Below are positions 34,774 to 45,571 of a stretch of 64,000 bases of DNA, piece by piece. The stretch spans positions 1-64,000 of the forward strand of contig JADDTR010000028.1 in NCBI GenBank assembly GCA_015345905.1, in the 5' to 3' direction. This stretch comes from Aotearoamyces nothofagi (taxonomy: Eukaryota > Ascomycota > Leotiomycetes > Leotiales > Tympanidaceae). Both the position numbers and the translations under genes were made by a program. Every line of letters starts with the position of its first letter. Positions within the stretch are counted from its first letter, which is position 1. The notes under the pieces are model-generated. The model saw only the letters and a list, made by a program, of their open reading frames with translations. It was not told where the DNA came from and made no database searches.

Positions 34774-35140
34774 TGTGGGTGTAAGTGTTTAGTTAACAAA
34801 CACGGTGCTGCTCTTTGGTTTATGATGGCGGGGCAAGTTGCGGTTATGTTAGTGCGGCATGCGTTCGTTCTACGAGGCTGAGGCTGACTCACGACAAAAG
34901 TTTGACTCGATCGCAAAAGTGCGGCCGACTTTACAATCGCACGTAACGGCTGACCAGCGATTAATAAAAAAAAAGGTCATCATTACCATCATTTCATTTT
35001 AAAAGAAGAGATCTTGCTCGGATTCCGATTTTGAACGTAGTCTTTCGATCAGATCCAAACATACCATTCCTTATCTTCTGCTGTCTCTTCAGCGCATCAG
35101 GCTTAAACCGGCCCGCGGAAGCATTGACTGGCTTTCTATC
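34774..35140. promoter_or_regulatory. Divergent promoter MES1 / LTO1
   Basis: 367 bases between divergent starts, with a perfect TGACTCA at 34885-34891, a TGACTCG at 34903-34909 and an A-run near 34967-34975. No gene is present. Confidence 0.55.
34885..34891. promoter_or_regulatory. Putative CPC1/Gcn4 binding site
   Basis: TGACTCA, the exact palindromic AP-1-like consensus, 112 bp upstream of the MetRS start. A second, one-mismatch copy (TGACTCG) lies 12 bp further on. Cross-pathway control of aminoacyl-tRNA synthetases is known in fungi; its operation here is inferred. Confidence 0.45.
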
Positions 35141-35728
35141 ATGGAGTCTGATCCCTTTGACGATCTCCTTAGCTTGGAAGAGAGGTTCTATGACGAAGGG
35201 TTTCAGCTTGGTAGTGCTGATGGAGCAAAAGCTGGTAGGATAGAGGGGCGAGTATTTGGCCTGGAAAAGGGTTTCGAGAAATATCTTGAGAGCGGAAAGT
35301 TACATGGGAAGTCTATGGTATGGGCAGCACGGCTTCCTCAGATTCGGAAATCGAATACAATCTCAAGGTGTACTGCTAGTACCGAAGATAACATGAAGAT
35401 AAATGATGGCCATCGCCTTGGACCATCTTTGAGCTTGCCAGGGCTACCAGACAATTCACGCTTGGAGAAGCACTTGAAGGTTCTTTATGCCTTGACTGAG
35501 CCCGTCAGTTTGTCTACGGAGAACACAGAGGAGGCAGTTTCTGATTTTGATGATCGGCTCAAGAGAGCATTGGGAAAGATTAAGATTATTGAGAGACTGA
35601 CTGGGGAGGAAGGATCGCTATCTAGTGGAGGAAATGTTGTCACTGGAAGTTCTAGTGGTCAGCAAAACAGCAGCAACAGTCCTCACAGCAATATCGAGGA
35701 TGTGAGTGTTCTCAAGGCTAGATATTGA
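35141..35728 (+). CDS. LTO1: Lto1-like Fe-S delivery adaptor (ORAOV1/YNL260C family)
   Basis: A single exon of 195 aa. Residues 1-65 match the Lto1/Yae1 core: DPFDDLLSLEERFYDEGFQL, then GSADGAKAGRIEGRVFGLEK and GFEKYLESGKLHGKS. This is the deca-GX3 repeat helix that pairs with Yae1. The Yae1-Lto1 complex recruits the ABC protein Rli1/ABCE1 to the cytosolic Fe-S targeting machinery. The central part is variable and the C-terminal third Ser/Gly-rich. The last residue is Tyr (LKARY), whereas yeast Lto1 ends in Trp, a residue tied to CIA recognition. Confidence 0.9.
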   Translation: MESDPFDDLLSLEERFYDEGFQLGSADGAKAGRIEGRVFGLEKGFEKYLESGKLHGKSMVWAARLPQIRKSNTISRCTASTEDNMKINDGHRLGPSLSLPGLPDNSRLEKHLKVLYALTEPVSLSTENTEEAVSDFDDRLKRALGKIKIIERLTGEEGSLSSGGNVVTGSSSGQQNSSNSPHSNIEDVSVLKARY

Positions 35729-36320
35729 AGCATTATTTGAGTTACATGGCTATTGCAATAGCTGGTGAGGTTGCTGGACCAAAATTTAAGGTCTATTATT
35801 CGCTCGTCGTACGGCAATGCAAGCCGAGAACAGAGCCGGAGAGGAGATAAATCTTCTTATCAGGTGTGTAGGAGTCACCGATCGGAAGTATCATGGAATG
35901 GAAACGAAGGAGATAAGCATATAAGCGCCTTCTGGAGAAGGCATTGGCTTCACGTAGCCGAGGTTCCGATATAGCAAACGCGTATTAATGAAACTGGAGG
36001 CCGCCGAGGCTGAGTTCACATGCTGTCGACTGATTCCATATCATGTACAGAGTAAGATCGGATAGAGGGACCTGTTTAGGGAATAATCATAAATCCGCTA
36101 CTTATGAAGTTATAACTACTGACTCCTGAGGTACCCTAACAAGCATAGCTTCAACCTTGGAGCTGATATCATGCGTACTAGAGCAAGTTAGGGCCAGTTG
36201 GTAACAAGTCCAATTTTCTATACGGATATTAATCAAGTGCTGAGCCAAACGTTCCTATTACTTATGTCCATCGAGTCTAAAAACCACGCCAAATACGCCT
36301 TCTATCCCTTTTATTGCGTG
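35729..36320. other. Intergenic between convergent LTO1 and MED18
   Basis: 592 bases of 3' flanks. Nothing recognisable. Confidence 0.4.
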
Positions 36321-37246
36321 CTAGCCTCGCACACTCTGCATGTAGGACAGTAATCTTGTATCAAGCTGCCGCCTTGGAGTAATGCCAAATTCGATTAACC
36401 CGTCCAGGTCCTTGTGGACCTGTAAAAGTTGATCAATGCCTCTCTGCATGAAGACACCTTGCTTCTCATCTGAGACCTCTACCGAAGCAATCAAGACCCA
36501 TTTGTTCTCTGCGTCAAAGGGAACGAATTCCTCAAATGCTGGAAGTGTCAGTGGTATTCCGTCCGTAGTTTTTGACTTGGAATCTTCTTCTTGCGGCTTG
36601 GGACTTCGCAAATCACGAGACAAGCTAAATGTAACATTATCTCGATACGCATTGTATACCTCTCGTATATGCTCTGAGGAGTACCTGAGGAGACATTAGA
36701 CTTCGATTCTGGCAGCTGCATACATACTTACGTATAACGGATGCTTTTTAGAAGCACGGGTAGGCGAGGCTCGTCTTTGATATGGATAGCAAGGCGACTG
36801 TTTACTGGCCTTGATCCCGGCGGATCAGGATAATCGAGGAAATGTAAAGTTCCCCGTGACTCGTCAGCATCGATGATACTACATCTATGTCAGTCAAGTT
36901 ATTACCAGTTAGTTACTCCTACTTACGGCTGATCCTCTATGCTTCCGTCTTCATCTGCAGTGGGGCTTCTAAAATGCCCCCTGCTGATTTCGTAGGACAG
37001 TGATATGTAGTAGGACTGTCTGATCAACTGCTCATGGAGTTCACGCCATAGGCTGGCATTTGTAGTTTTTCTGCCCTGTAACTGTGCTGCCCCTATGCCA
37101 GTGAGAGGGTTCGATTTAGGACCCTCGAATATCAACAGTCGTTCGAGTTTGTGTACGGGCGTCATGCCACACAGACCTTGAAGGATCTTCAGAGCTTCAT
37201 TGACGTCGGCATTGGTAAGCACAGTGGTGGTAAAAAGCTCATGCAT
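36321..37246 (-). CDS. MED18: Mediator subunit 18 (Srb5)
   Basis: Three exons (36927-37246, 36732-36878, 36321-36684; introns 48 and 47 nt) give 276 aa. The N-terminus MHELFTTTVLTNADVNEALK, followed by ILQGLCGMTP and RLLIFEGPK, is typical of fungal Med18. Later segments fit the beta-barrel half (SYYISLSYEISRGHF, YNAYRDNVTFSLSR) and the C-terminal ENKWVLIASVEVSDEKQG with QLLQVHKDLDGLIEF. Med18 forms a heterodimer with Med20 in the Mediator head, contacting RNA polymerase II. For the first acceptor, an alternative AG 6 nt upstream would insert two residues and stay in frame; I chose the one with better branch spacing. Confidence 0.92.
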
Positions 37247-37704
37247 GACTAACTACAGAGTACCGATGCTGTATCCAGGCTGGCTTTCATAGGTTGCAGG
37301 TTGCAACGCTCGTCGAGTATAGCATGTGACTGAAATGATGTTTTGGGGGGGAGGCGAAGACGTGTTGTGAGTAAAGGGTACGCAAACAATTTTTTTAGAC
37401 CACCAATTGAATTTTCAACACCACAGTCGTAGATCTACCAATTGCAGTTCGTAAGTTTTGGTATGGTTTTGGAATACATCACATCTATCCTATTATGGTA
37501 CGAAGTGGTGTGGCTAAGCATTTAGATTCTAAGTGCTCATGTGACCTCGCGTTTCGAATTTGCAACGTCATAGCACTTCCGTCGCGTCTACCGAAACCTC
37601 CATGTAAGCCAAAGACAAGTTTCTGGAACCTTTACCACCAATTACACAACGTAACTGAACTGGCTTTTCATCTCAACAATTTTGCTAGGAGGTGCCTATC
37701 AACG
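37247..37704. promoter_or_regulatory. Divergent promoter MED18 / PNK1
   Basis: 458 bases between the chosen starts. The PNK1 frame stays open upstream to an ATG at 37495; those 70 residues show no conserved feature and are treated as leader. Confidence 0.45.
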
Positions 37705-39623
37705 ATGGCGAGTGGAGGAAATGACCTAAAGCGGAAGCTAGCCACCAATGGCTCCGTCTCTCCACCTCCACGGCGAAAAGTTCAATCGACGACCACACGT
37801 ATGCAATACATTCAGATATTATATTCCACTATTTAAAGCTAGCTAACACATTCAGAAACTGCTGTCTCCTCTTTCTTCACCCCGGCATCTAAGAAGCCAC
37901 CAGAGAAGACCGTCTGGCAAGAACGAGGCCCTGATGATGATACCCCTAGTACACTACTTGTTGGAAGATACCAACTTGACGATTCGCAAGTCCCATTGCC
38001 ATCTGATACTGAAAATAGGCAGAAAATTGCGGCCTTTGACTTTGTAAGTCTAAGGCGATTGGCCAGCCAACAAGAAGTCAACTTACATGCCCGGTAGGAC
38101 TCTACGCTTATCCAAACAACTTCTGGCAAAAAGTTTGGTTCCAGTGCACAGGATTGGAAGTGGTGGCATGCAGATGTCCCGCAAGTCCTGAAGAAGTTAT
38201 ATACGGAAGAGGGGTACACTGTCATTTGACTTCACCGCGTTATTCAAGCTAACTTGAATTCCCGATAGCTATCGGATTGTCATAATAAGCAACCAAGCTG
38301 GCATTGCATTAAAGGGTGACCCGAAAGCCCCCAAAGCCTATCATGCTCGATTAGGCGAATTCAAGAGCAAAGTTGGTACAGTGTTCAACCAACTTGATCT
38401 ACCGGTGAGCGTTTACGCTGCGACCGAAAAGGACATATACCGGAAGCCTCGTACTGGCATGTGGAAGGAAATGATCAAAGACTACGGTTTGAATGAATCA
38501 GAAAATATTGACCACGAGAATTCATTCTTTGTTGGGGATGCTGGTGGACGGCTGGCTGGGACTGGGGCAGCTAAGGACTTTTCATGTTCAGACCGGTATG
38601 AAACGAGATGTATGTCGTACAACATAGTCAACTGCTGACACAATCAGGGATTTCGCGGAAAATGTCGGAATCAAGTTCTACACCCCCGAAGAATACTTCC
38701 TAAAGCAAGCACCTCGAGCATTCCATCGTTCGTTTGACCCGGCAAGATATATTGTCGACGTTGAGAGCTTGGAAGGTAAAGATGCGCCAAGCTAAGGCTT
38801 CCCTCACTATTGTATGCTTACTTGCATACAGCCGAACCATTTATCGAACGAAATGACCAAGACCTAGTCATATTCTGTGGTAGTCCGGGGGTTGGTAAAT
38901 CTTCGTGGTATTGGGAACACCTAGAACCTCGGGGATATATGAGAATCAACCAAGACCTCATCAAATCGGTGAGTCTTTAAGATGCAGGAGCCCGTGCCGC
39001 CGACTATGTGAATTTATCTGACACTTCTACTAGCGAGATAAGTGCATAAAAGTAGCTGATGAATACCTATCCGAGGGTAAGTCTGTAGCAGTAGGTATGT
39101 AACGATCGCTCTATTTTTACGAGATCAAGGATTGATGGGATGTAGATAACACCAATGCCGAATCAGAAGTGCGAAGCAAATGGGTTGATCTTGCCACGAA
39201 ACACCATATTCCTATCCGGTGTGTTCTATTTACAGCAGGTGCACAGGTATGCATGCATAACGATGCTGTGCGAGCATTGAATACCGTGGTGGGTTACCCT
39301 TTTCAAATCCCAACGAATCCTTCAAACTCTCGGAACCTTTAGAGTTCAGTATTTTGACGCACATGTCATTGACAACAACCTTCTACAGATGAATCCTGAA
39401 AAGCGGACAATACTCCCCAAGCTAGCCTTCACAGCCTTCACAACAAGGTATCGACCACCACAGCTATCGGAAGGATTCCAAGACATCACGGAAGTAACAT
39501 TTCAGGTGAGAAGGCCCCGGTAATCAATCTGATGCAAAAAAATTGCGTGTTAATTATTTGGTCTCGTTGCAGTTTCGTGGGACGCCGGCTGAGCGCGAGA
39601 TATGGAGTCAATACTGGACCTGA
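37705..39623 (+). CDS. PNK1: Polynucleotide kinase 3'-phosphatase (Pnk1/PNKP)
   Basis: Ten exons (37705-37798, 37856-38043, 38098-38213, 38269-38595, 38648-38775, 38832-38968, 39034-39094, 39146-39288, 39389-39505, 39573-39623) keep one frame to 453 aa. The phosphatase half has the HAD motif DFDST (residues 93-97), IVIISNQAGIALKG, and EKDIYRKPRTGMW with the conserved FFVGDAGGR. The kinase half has the P-loop GSPGVGKS (301-308) and ends in the conserved RYRPPQLSEGFQDITEV. The enzyme restores 3'-OH and 5'-phosphate ends at DNA breaks in the nucleus. No FHA domain is present, as in fission yeast. With nine introns it is the most interrupted gene in the window. Intron 8 is 100 nt, the longest of its set; its GTGGGT donor is chosen over an overlapping GTGGTG. 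Confidence 0.93.
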
Positions 39624-40713
39624 AAACGATTCTCCCGGAGATATGCAACATCTCGGCTGGGCTTAGAACTCTGGATGTATGTACTTTGTACAAGTCTATC
39701 GACTCTTGTTAGACACCACGCTTGCATTCATTGATATGCTTATCACAAGTAATATCTTCCGTTGCTCTATACTGTATGGGTAGAAGATCCTTGACTCATT
39801 GTTGCTAGTGATGATGGCAACCCAATTGAACAGTCTCCAGGGATATTGACTCTCCGATTGCGAGCTTCACCGAGCGAGCCTTGGGGAGCGGCTTTGGGAC
39901 GGTTTGCGACCAAAACATATGTGGCGTTAAGTTTGTATTGTCGTGCCGTGTCAATAGTTGTTGAAAGATTAGATGCAGTGAGATTCCTAGAACATGCATA
40001 CATGTATGCACGCTGTGATGCAATCACACACACATCCGTGATAGATGGCTGAGGAAAATCCCACGCGTTGATGACGGTTGGTATCTGCCGCCCGCGTTCA
40101 CCTGCGATGTCACCAGCACCGCTTGACGTGGCTCGTGAGTACAGCTGCAATGTGCATATTCTGCACGGATCTGCATAAATCTATGCTAGAGGTTCGAAGT
40201 CATTCTACTACTTTCAATAATAATGATACTGACTAAGTTGAGCCATAGTGCCAAAAACATTGGAGAGGATAGGGCCTCGGCTCAATAGTACACAAACGTT
40301 TGGTACCCGCCCACTAACCACTAAAACAGGGCTATTCCACGCACGGAACTGTTTGGCTGGGACCCGATAATTCATCCGGCTTGACGGCAAATGCCATGAT
40401 GCTATAATGTATGTACAACGGCTGTTTATGGCAACGTGGAGGGGATACAGTAAGTCCTCCGTACTCGGCATCAGAAGCAGGCATTTGGATAGAGGCCATG
40501 GGGAGCAGAGGACCTGGGAAAACAGACGAGCCGACGGAGAGCCGAAGTCGCCATGGAGGATCGCATGGGGGAGTTTGGAGAAGCCAAGGTTGAAGTGAAG
40601 GCATGTCGTACATGACATGACACCTCGGTCTGCAGCTGGCTCGAGTGCAAGACATGCGATGTTGTCTACTCAATACTGTACTGTAACTGTATCACTATCC
40701 CATCCCTGTTTAG

Positions 40714-40755
40714 CCGTCTGGATGTCTGGGTGTCTGGGTGTCTGGGTGTCTGGAT
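40714..40755. repeat. 8-bp tandem repeat (tgtctggg)
   Basis: About five copies with single-base variants at both ends. Confidence 0.85.
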
Positions 40756-40889
40756 GAATGGCATGACTGAGCAGTGGGGAGACGGAGCCACGTGTGGGAG
40801 GGAGTCTGGAGCGTCTGGGAGGCTGCCTGTGTGGGCAGAAGAGGGCGGGGCAGAGGAGCAGCGAGAGCAGCGCGAATCAGGTGTTTGTT

Positions 40890-40926
40890 CTGCGGTTTTG
40901 CGGTTTTGCGGTTTGGCGGTTTTGCT
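40890..40926. repeat. 8-bp tandem repeat (gcggtttt)
   Basis: About four copies, the last ones diverged. Confidence 0.85.
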
Positions 40927-41213
40927 GCTTTGCTGCTGGGATGGCCGGGGCCTCAGGCAGGCGGGAAGGGCGTCTTCGGCGTCTTCGTGGGCATGCGGTG
41001 CCTGAGAGGCCGAGGCGCGAGGCGTGCGGCGTGCGGCGTGAGGCGTGAGGAATCACGGTTGGCGAGGCCCGAGGATGAGCCAGCCCAGCCGGGATGGCAG
41101 TGGATGGCGGTGGGCGGCGGAGGACGGCCACTCACCCACTGTCGCTGACTTTGTGCGCCTTTGGGTGCCCCCGGGTGCCCTTGTGTTCCTGCCTGGCACC
41201 CCGCGAGGCAGGG

Positions 41214-41248
41214 ACACCAGCACACCAGCACACCAGCGCACCAGCACT
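41214..41248. repeat. 9-bp tandem repeat (caccagcac-like)
   Basis: Four copies of (c/g)accagca(c) with one substitution. Confidence 0.8.
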
Positions 41249-42990
41249 CCCTCCTGGTGAGCAGGCCCGGTGCCTAAGGGCGCACCGGCGAGCGCCAAAG
41301 GTACCGGCCAATCACCAGGAATGCGGGACGGCGAGGCGTATCACGGTAACGGGAACGAGCAACCTGCGGCCGATCAAAACAGAATATCTAAGTTTTCGCG
41401 AGCGGCCGTACGCCGTGCCGTATTCGCGTCCCGTCCGTGGGCCGCGGTTGGGCCTCCCACAGGGAACCTTTGCGCCGATGCCTCCAGCCGTCCTGTACGA
41501 TGAAGTCATGTGAGCGAGGGCGTCGAGGGACGCTTCGGCTTCTGCAAGGGACGGCTGATTCTATGTCAGTCGAGCTTGCCCGGCGACTCCTCGAGCAGGC
41601 GGAGTCGATAAATGACTTGCGGGACGGCAGGGCGGGCTGACTGACGGGACGGCAGATGCCCTGGGCTCTCGTAAGGCGCGTTGCTGTGTCCTGCTGCGAA
41701 GATGCTGTGCTGCAAGTACAGTACAGGCAGACGGCACGGCATCAATACTACCTTGCGGTACAGCAATTGCACGCACTGTGAGCCTGCGACTGCGGCTGGC
41801 GTGTAATTGGAGCATGCAAGGATCAGCGGCGTTCTCTCTGTGCAGGTACGCGAGACACCCTGTAACGTCGGCTGGGATGCCACGGATGCGCAAAGCAGAA
41901 AGCGCAGCACACTGCAACAGGCGCTCAGAGGCTGGATTTACAGTACATACATATACAGCAAGTACACTGTAATATGCACAGCGTGCATGTACTCGTCCAG
42001 ACACATCAACATCAAGTCGTCTGTGATGCCGCACAGCAGGCCGCGTCACCGCACACCCAGGCACACCGAGAGGACTTACGGCACGCCATGGCAGGTTCAA
42101 TTGATGGAAGCTACAACTGAAGGTACAATTGGAGTCCTCCCAAGTGGCCTAAAGTGGTGGCTTGTACTCCGCGAAGCTGGCTGTCACCGTCACGCAATCG
42201 CGCCCACCTATCAATACTTATGGAAACACTCGTATACCGTACTCCGTCGCGGATACCGGTGGGTTCTCTCGGTTCTCCGTACGGAGGTCGGGAGGCGGAG
42301 ACTCATAACAATAGCTCTGGCAGATGGGTCATAGTTACATCCTCTCGCAGGAGAGTCATGTCTATCATAGGTAAGCCAGAGCACAATGCGTGGGGACAAA
42401 GCCGTCAGCGCAGTGCTAAAAGATGGACTTTCATCAAAGGGCACACTTGATCCTCGGTTGTACGTGCGAGCTGTTGTTCCGTGGCGCCAATCGAGGGCCC
42501 CCCCACTGCGCCCTCTTCGGGAAGAGTGAGTTCCTATACTGTACGAAGCAGGCCGTGGTCTGTCGCTGTCGCTGTACCTTGCTTCGTTCACTGCTGCTTG
42601 CTCCAGTCTACCGGCTGCTCCATACAGGCTCTGCGTGCAGCCCACAGAGAGTGACAAAGGGACCGCATTCTTCGTGCAGCGACTCCCACCCAGCCTCCAC
42701 GGCTTGCTTGGCCTAGTCGCTGAGTTGTAATATGGCTACTGTGGCTTGCTGCTGTTTGTTATTTATCTCCGGTGCGCACTGGATGTACCGTACTGTACAG
42801 TTTAACTGCAAGGCAAGGCCGGGGAGGAGGTGCTGTACAGGGCTGTCCTGGGCTGTCCTGTGCTAGGCAGGGCCATGCGGAGCCTTGCACGGGGCAGGCC
42901 TAGCATAGCAGACCACGGAGGATTTCAGCGTTTGGCGGGCGGCCTAAGGCTGCTCGGGGGGGCAGCAGCGACCGGCACAGGCAGCGACCG

Positions 42991-43053
42991 AGCCCTGGCA
43001 GAGCCTGGCAGAGCCTGGCAGAGCCTGGCAGAGCCTGGCAGAGCCTGGCAGAG
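42991..43053. repeat. 10-bp tandem repeat (gagcctggca)
   Basis: Five perfect copies between 43001 and 43050, flanked by imperfect copies. A 10-bp unit spans a full helical turn and is not a multiple of three, so it is unlikely to be coding. Confidence 0.95.
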
Positions 43054-43377
43054 GCGCCAGAACAAGCCGAAGTCCTGGCCTGGCGTCGCTCGTCCTGTCC
43101 AGCGTAGCGAGGGTGGTCGCGGAGTCAGTCGCCCTTTCAGGGCCAGCGGCACACCATTGCATCGAGAGCGCCGAAGTCTTGGGTCTTCCCACCCGGGTCC
43201 ACCCCAGTGCCACCTTAGGCACCCATGCCCAAGGTAGGACAGAGTATGCTGTATGCTCTGTGCTTGCTGTACCGTGTGTGCGGTGGGCCCTGGTACGGAG
43301 TTGCTGCTAAGCATCCGTGGAGCCCTGCAACAACGGGGCATTCACGTCCACGTTCTCTACAGTACTAAGTATACAAG

Positions 43378-43407
43378 CAGGCGGGCGGGCAGGCAGGCAG
43401 GCAGGCA
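43378..43407. repeat. (GGCA)n / (GGCG)n tetranucleotide repeat
   Basis: About seven copies of ggc(a/g). Confidence 0.85.
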
Positions 43408-44672
43408 CGTAGACACGGCAGGTACTCTATTCCTCTCTGCCAGGGCCCTGTTGCAGGGAAGCACTGCCCGACAGGCGAGCTCTACAGCTGCGTTGCAGGC
43501 CGTCGGATGTGCTGTTATGTAGACGGTATGCCGTACCGCGGGCGGGCTGTAAACCCCAGCATGCGCCCGCTGCACCTGCGTTCTCCGCAGGCGGCCCACG
43601 ACGGGAAGGGCATCCTGTGCAGCACTGTACGGCCAGAGCAGGAGCACGCGCTGAGCACTGTGAATCGTCTGGATCATCTCATCACCATCACTGCCGGCCC
43701 GCCAACTGCCAGCCGAGCAGCTCGAGGAGAGCAGCTCAGGTAAGCAAGCCGCGGGCCATTGGAGCCGGTGGGCCAATTGATCCATCCAGCGCACCTGGAC
43801 CTGGACCAGCAGGCCAGCCAGAGCCAGCGGAGCCCGCCTGAAGACAAGACGGGTGATGCAGAGCGACACACTGGTCTTGTTGCGGTAGCTGCTTGTTGTT
43901 GTTGTCGTTGTTTATGGTGGCCCAAGTGCCGCACATACACAGCACAGTACTGAACAGTGCATCCGCAGTCATTAATAATGCACTACTTATACAGTACAGA
44001 CATAGGCACCTAGTGCACCGTCCAAAGCCTGCTCTGTTTGGAACGACTTGGACTTCTTCGCAGCCCAGGCCTGCGCCAGCACCCAACTGGGCTGGGGCCC
44101 GCTTGGGGGGGGAAGAACCGCGGCCCGCCGTGGTCGAGCAGCTGGGATCGGAGCAGGTAGGGCCGGTGGGTAGGCGGGGCAGTGGACCTTCCATTTCGCA
44201 GCTCGCAGCTTCCATGGCGCCTTCGCACCCAGGCACCCAGGCACCCAGGCCACCACTCCTCGTGTCGCGGCTGGCGGGTGGGACGGCGGGCCTGGGGCCT
44301 GGCCTAATCCTGACCTAATCATGGCCAAACCCTGACCTGGCCGGCCCTCGCAGCGTGCCAGGCCGGCTGGTCCTGCGTCTTGCCCCAAAGCGACCGGCAG
44401 TCCGCTCAGCGCCCCCCCACATGCAGTGACCCAGCGTTCTCGCAACCCGCTGTTAGGCCCTGCCAAGTGCTGCTGCTAACTGCTAACTGCCACTGCCACT
44501 GCTAGTTGCCCGCTGCTACTGTCGAGATGCTGGAAGATGCCCTGTGGGAAGGCCCTGTACAGGCCCTGTCGCTCGCTAATGCCCTGCCCTTTGTGCCCTG
44601 TGGGATGCTGGAATGCTGGAATGCTCCCACCGAGACTGACGCCCCATCACGCCCGTCGATGTCCCGACGGAG

Positions 44673-44710
44673 TGTACAGTAAGTACAGTACAGCACTGTA
44701 CAGTACTTGC
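44673..44710. repeat. GTAC palindrome cluster in the second island
   Basis: Overlapping gtacagtaa, gtacagtac and cactgtacagtac words, directly comparable with the clusters at 13.15 and 17.64 kb. Confidence 0.75.
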
Positions 44711-44747
44711 GCACACCGCACACCGCACACCACACACCGCACAGTAC

Positions 44748-44784
44748 AGCACTGGACACTGGGCACTGGGCACTGGGCACTGAA
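44748..44784. repeat. 8-bp tandem repeat (actgggc plus c)
   Basis: Four copies of cactgg(g/a)(c/a) in a row. Confidence 0.8.
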
Positions 44785-45477
44785 CGCCGCAAGGACCTGC
44801 TACTGTGCTGTCCAGTGCCTGCCCTGTCTCTCCAGGGAGCCCGTGGCTGTGGCAAAGCCCGCCTGGCCACCCTGTCTGCTGCTCCGTACTAGGTGCGCGG
44901 CGTCGCTTTGGCTAGGCGTGCAAGTGCCCTGTGCGAAGCTACCTGCTCGCTGTCGCACTGCTCCGTTGCACTGCCCTTACTGTATGTGGTCTGTAGCTAC
45001 CTGGCTATCTGGCGAACGGTAGCGCGACACAAAAAGCTTCTGCCCTCCCACGTCCTCCACTCCTGCTTGACCTCTCCTGCTGGCTCACTCTACGTCCCCG
45101 TCAATTGCATCGACAACCGCCCGTCCAGTATTCAGTGAGACAGGACAGCTCACAGCTATCATGTAAGTTATCACGCCCATCAATGATGCACAGCAGCACG
45201 TGAGGGAGTGGGAGAGGCCCTCTGTTGTTATGTTTCGCAGCTTTCTACGCGAGGTGCAGAGTCTGATTGGCCTTTTTATAGACAACCTCAGCAACAGCGA
45301 CAAGCACGGACAGGCACGGCATACGTGGACCAGCCGACAGCGAATACCTTCTCTTGACCGCCTGACCACGTCGTCTGCTGGAGAGGGAACATTCACGTAC
45401 AGCGCCCAGTTCCGAGTCCTCTCAGTCACCGCAATCCACTATGTATGCGTCAAACGCACCATAACCCACTGGCGGAC

Positions 45478-45513
45478 AACAATTGCAACAACAACAACAA
45501 CAACAACAATCGC
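45478..45513. repeat. (AAC)n microsatellite in the leader of the 45.6-kb gene
   Basis: Interrupted caa/aac run about 60 bp upstream of the start codon, probably in the 5' UTR. Confidence 0.85.
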
Positions 45514-45571
45514 AGCATTATAAGGTATACAGCCATCGCAACAACTCGATACAACGCCAGCAACCCCCAAG

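Larger units (their letters stand above)
39624..45571. other. Second gene-poor, GC-rich repeat island (5.9 kb)
   Basis: No gene can be supported. From 40.7 to 45.1 kb the base composition is GC-rich and full of short tandem repeats (listed below) and GTAC-palindrome clusters (for example 42785-42800 and 44673-44710). Many long open frames on both strands overlap one another, as expected when repeats lack stop codons; none shows a domain. Words are shared with the island at 13-18 kb. Confidence 0.6.

Noticed and set aside
40700-45100. Numerous long overlapping frames on both strands
   Set aside because: They arise from GC-rich, stop-poor short repeats; no frame is favoured and no family is recognisable.
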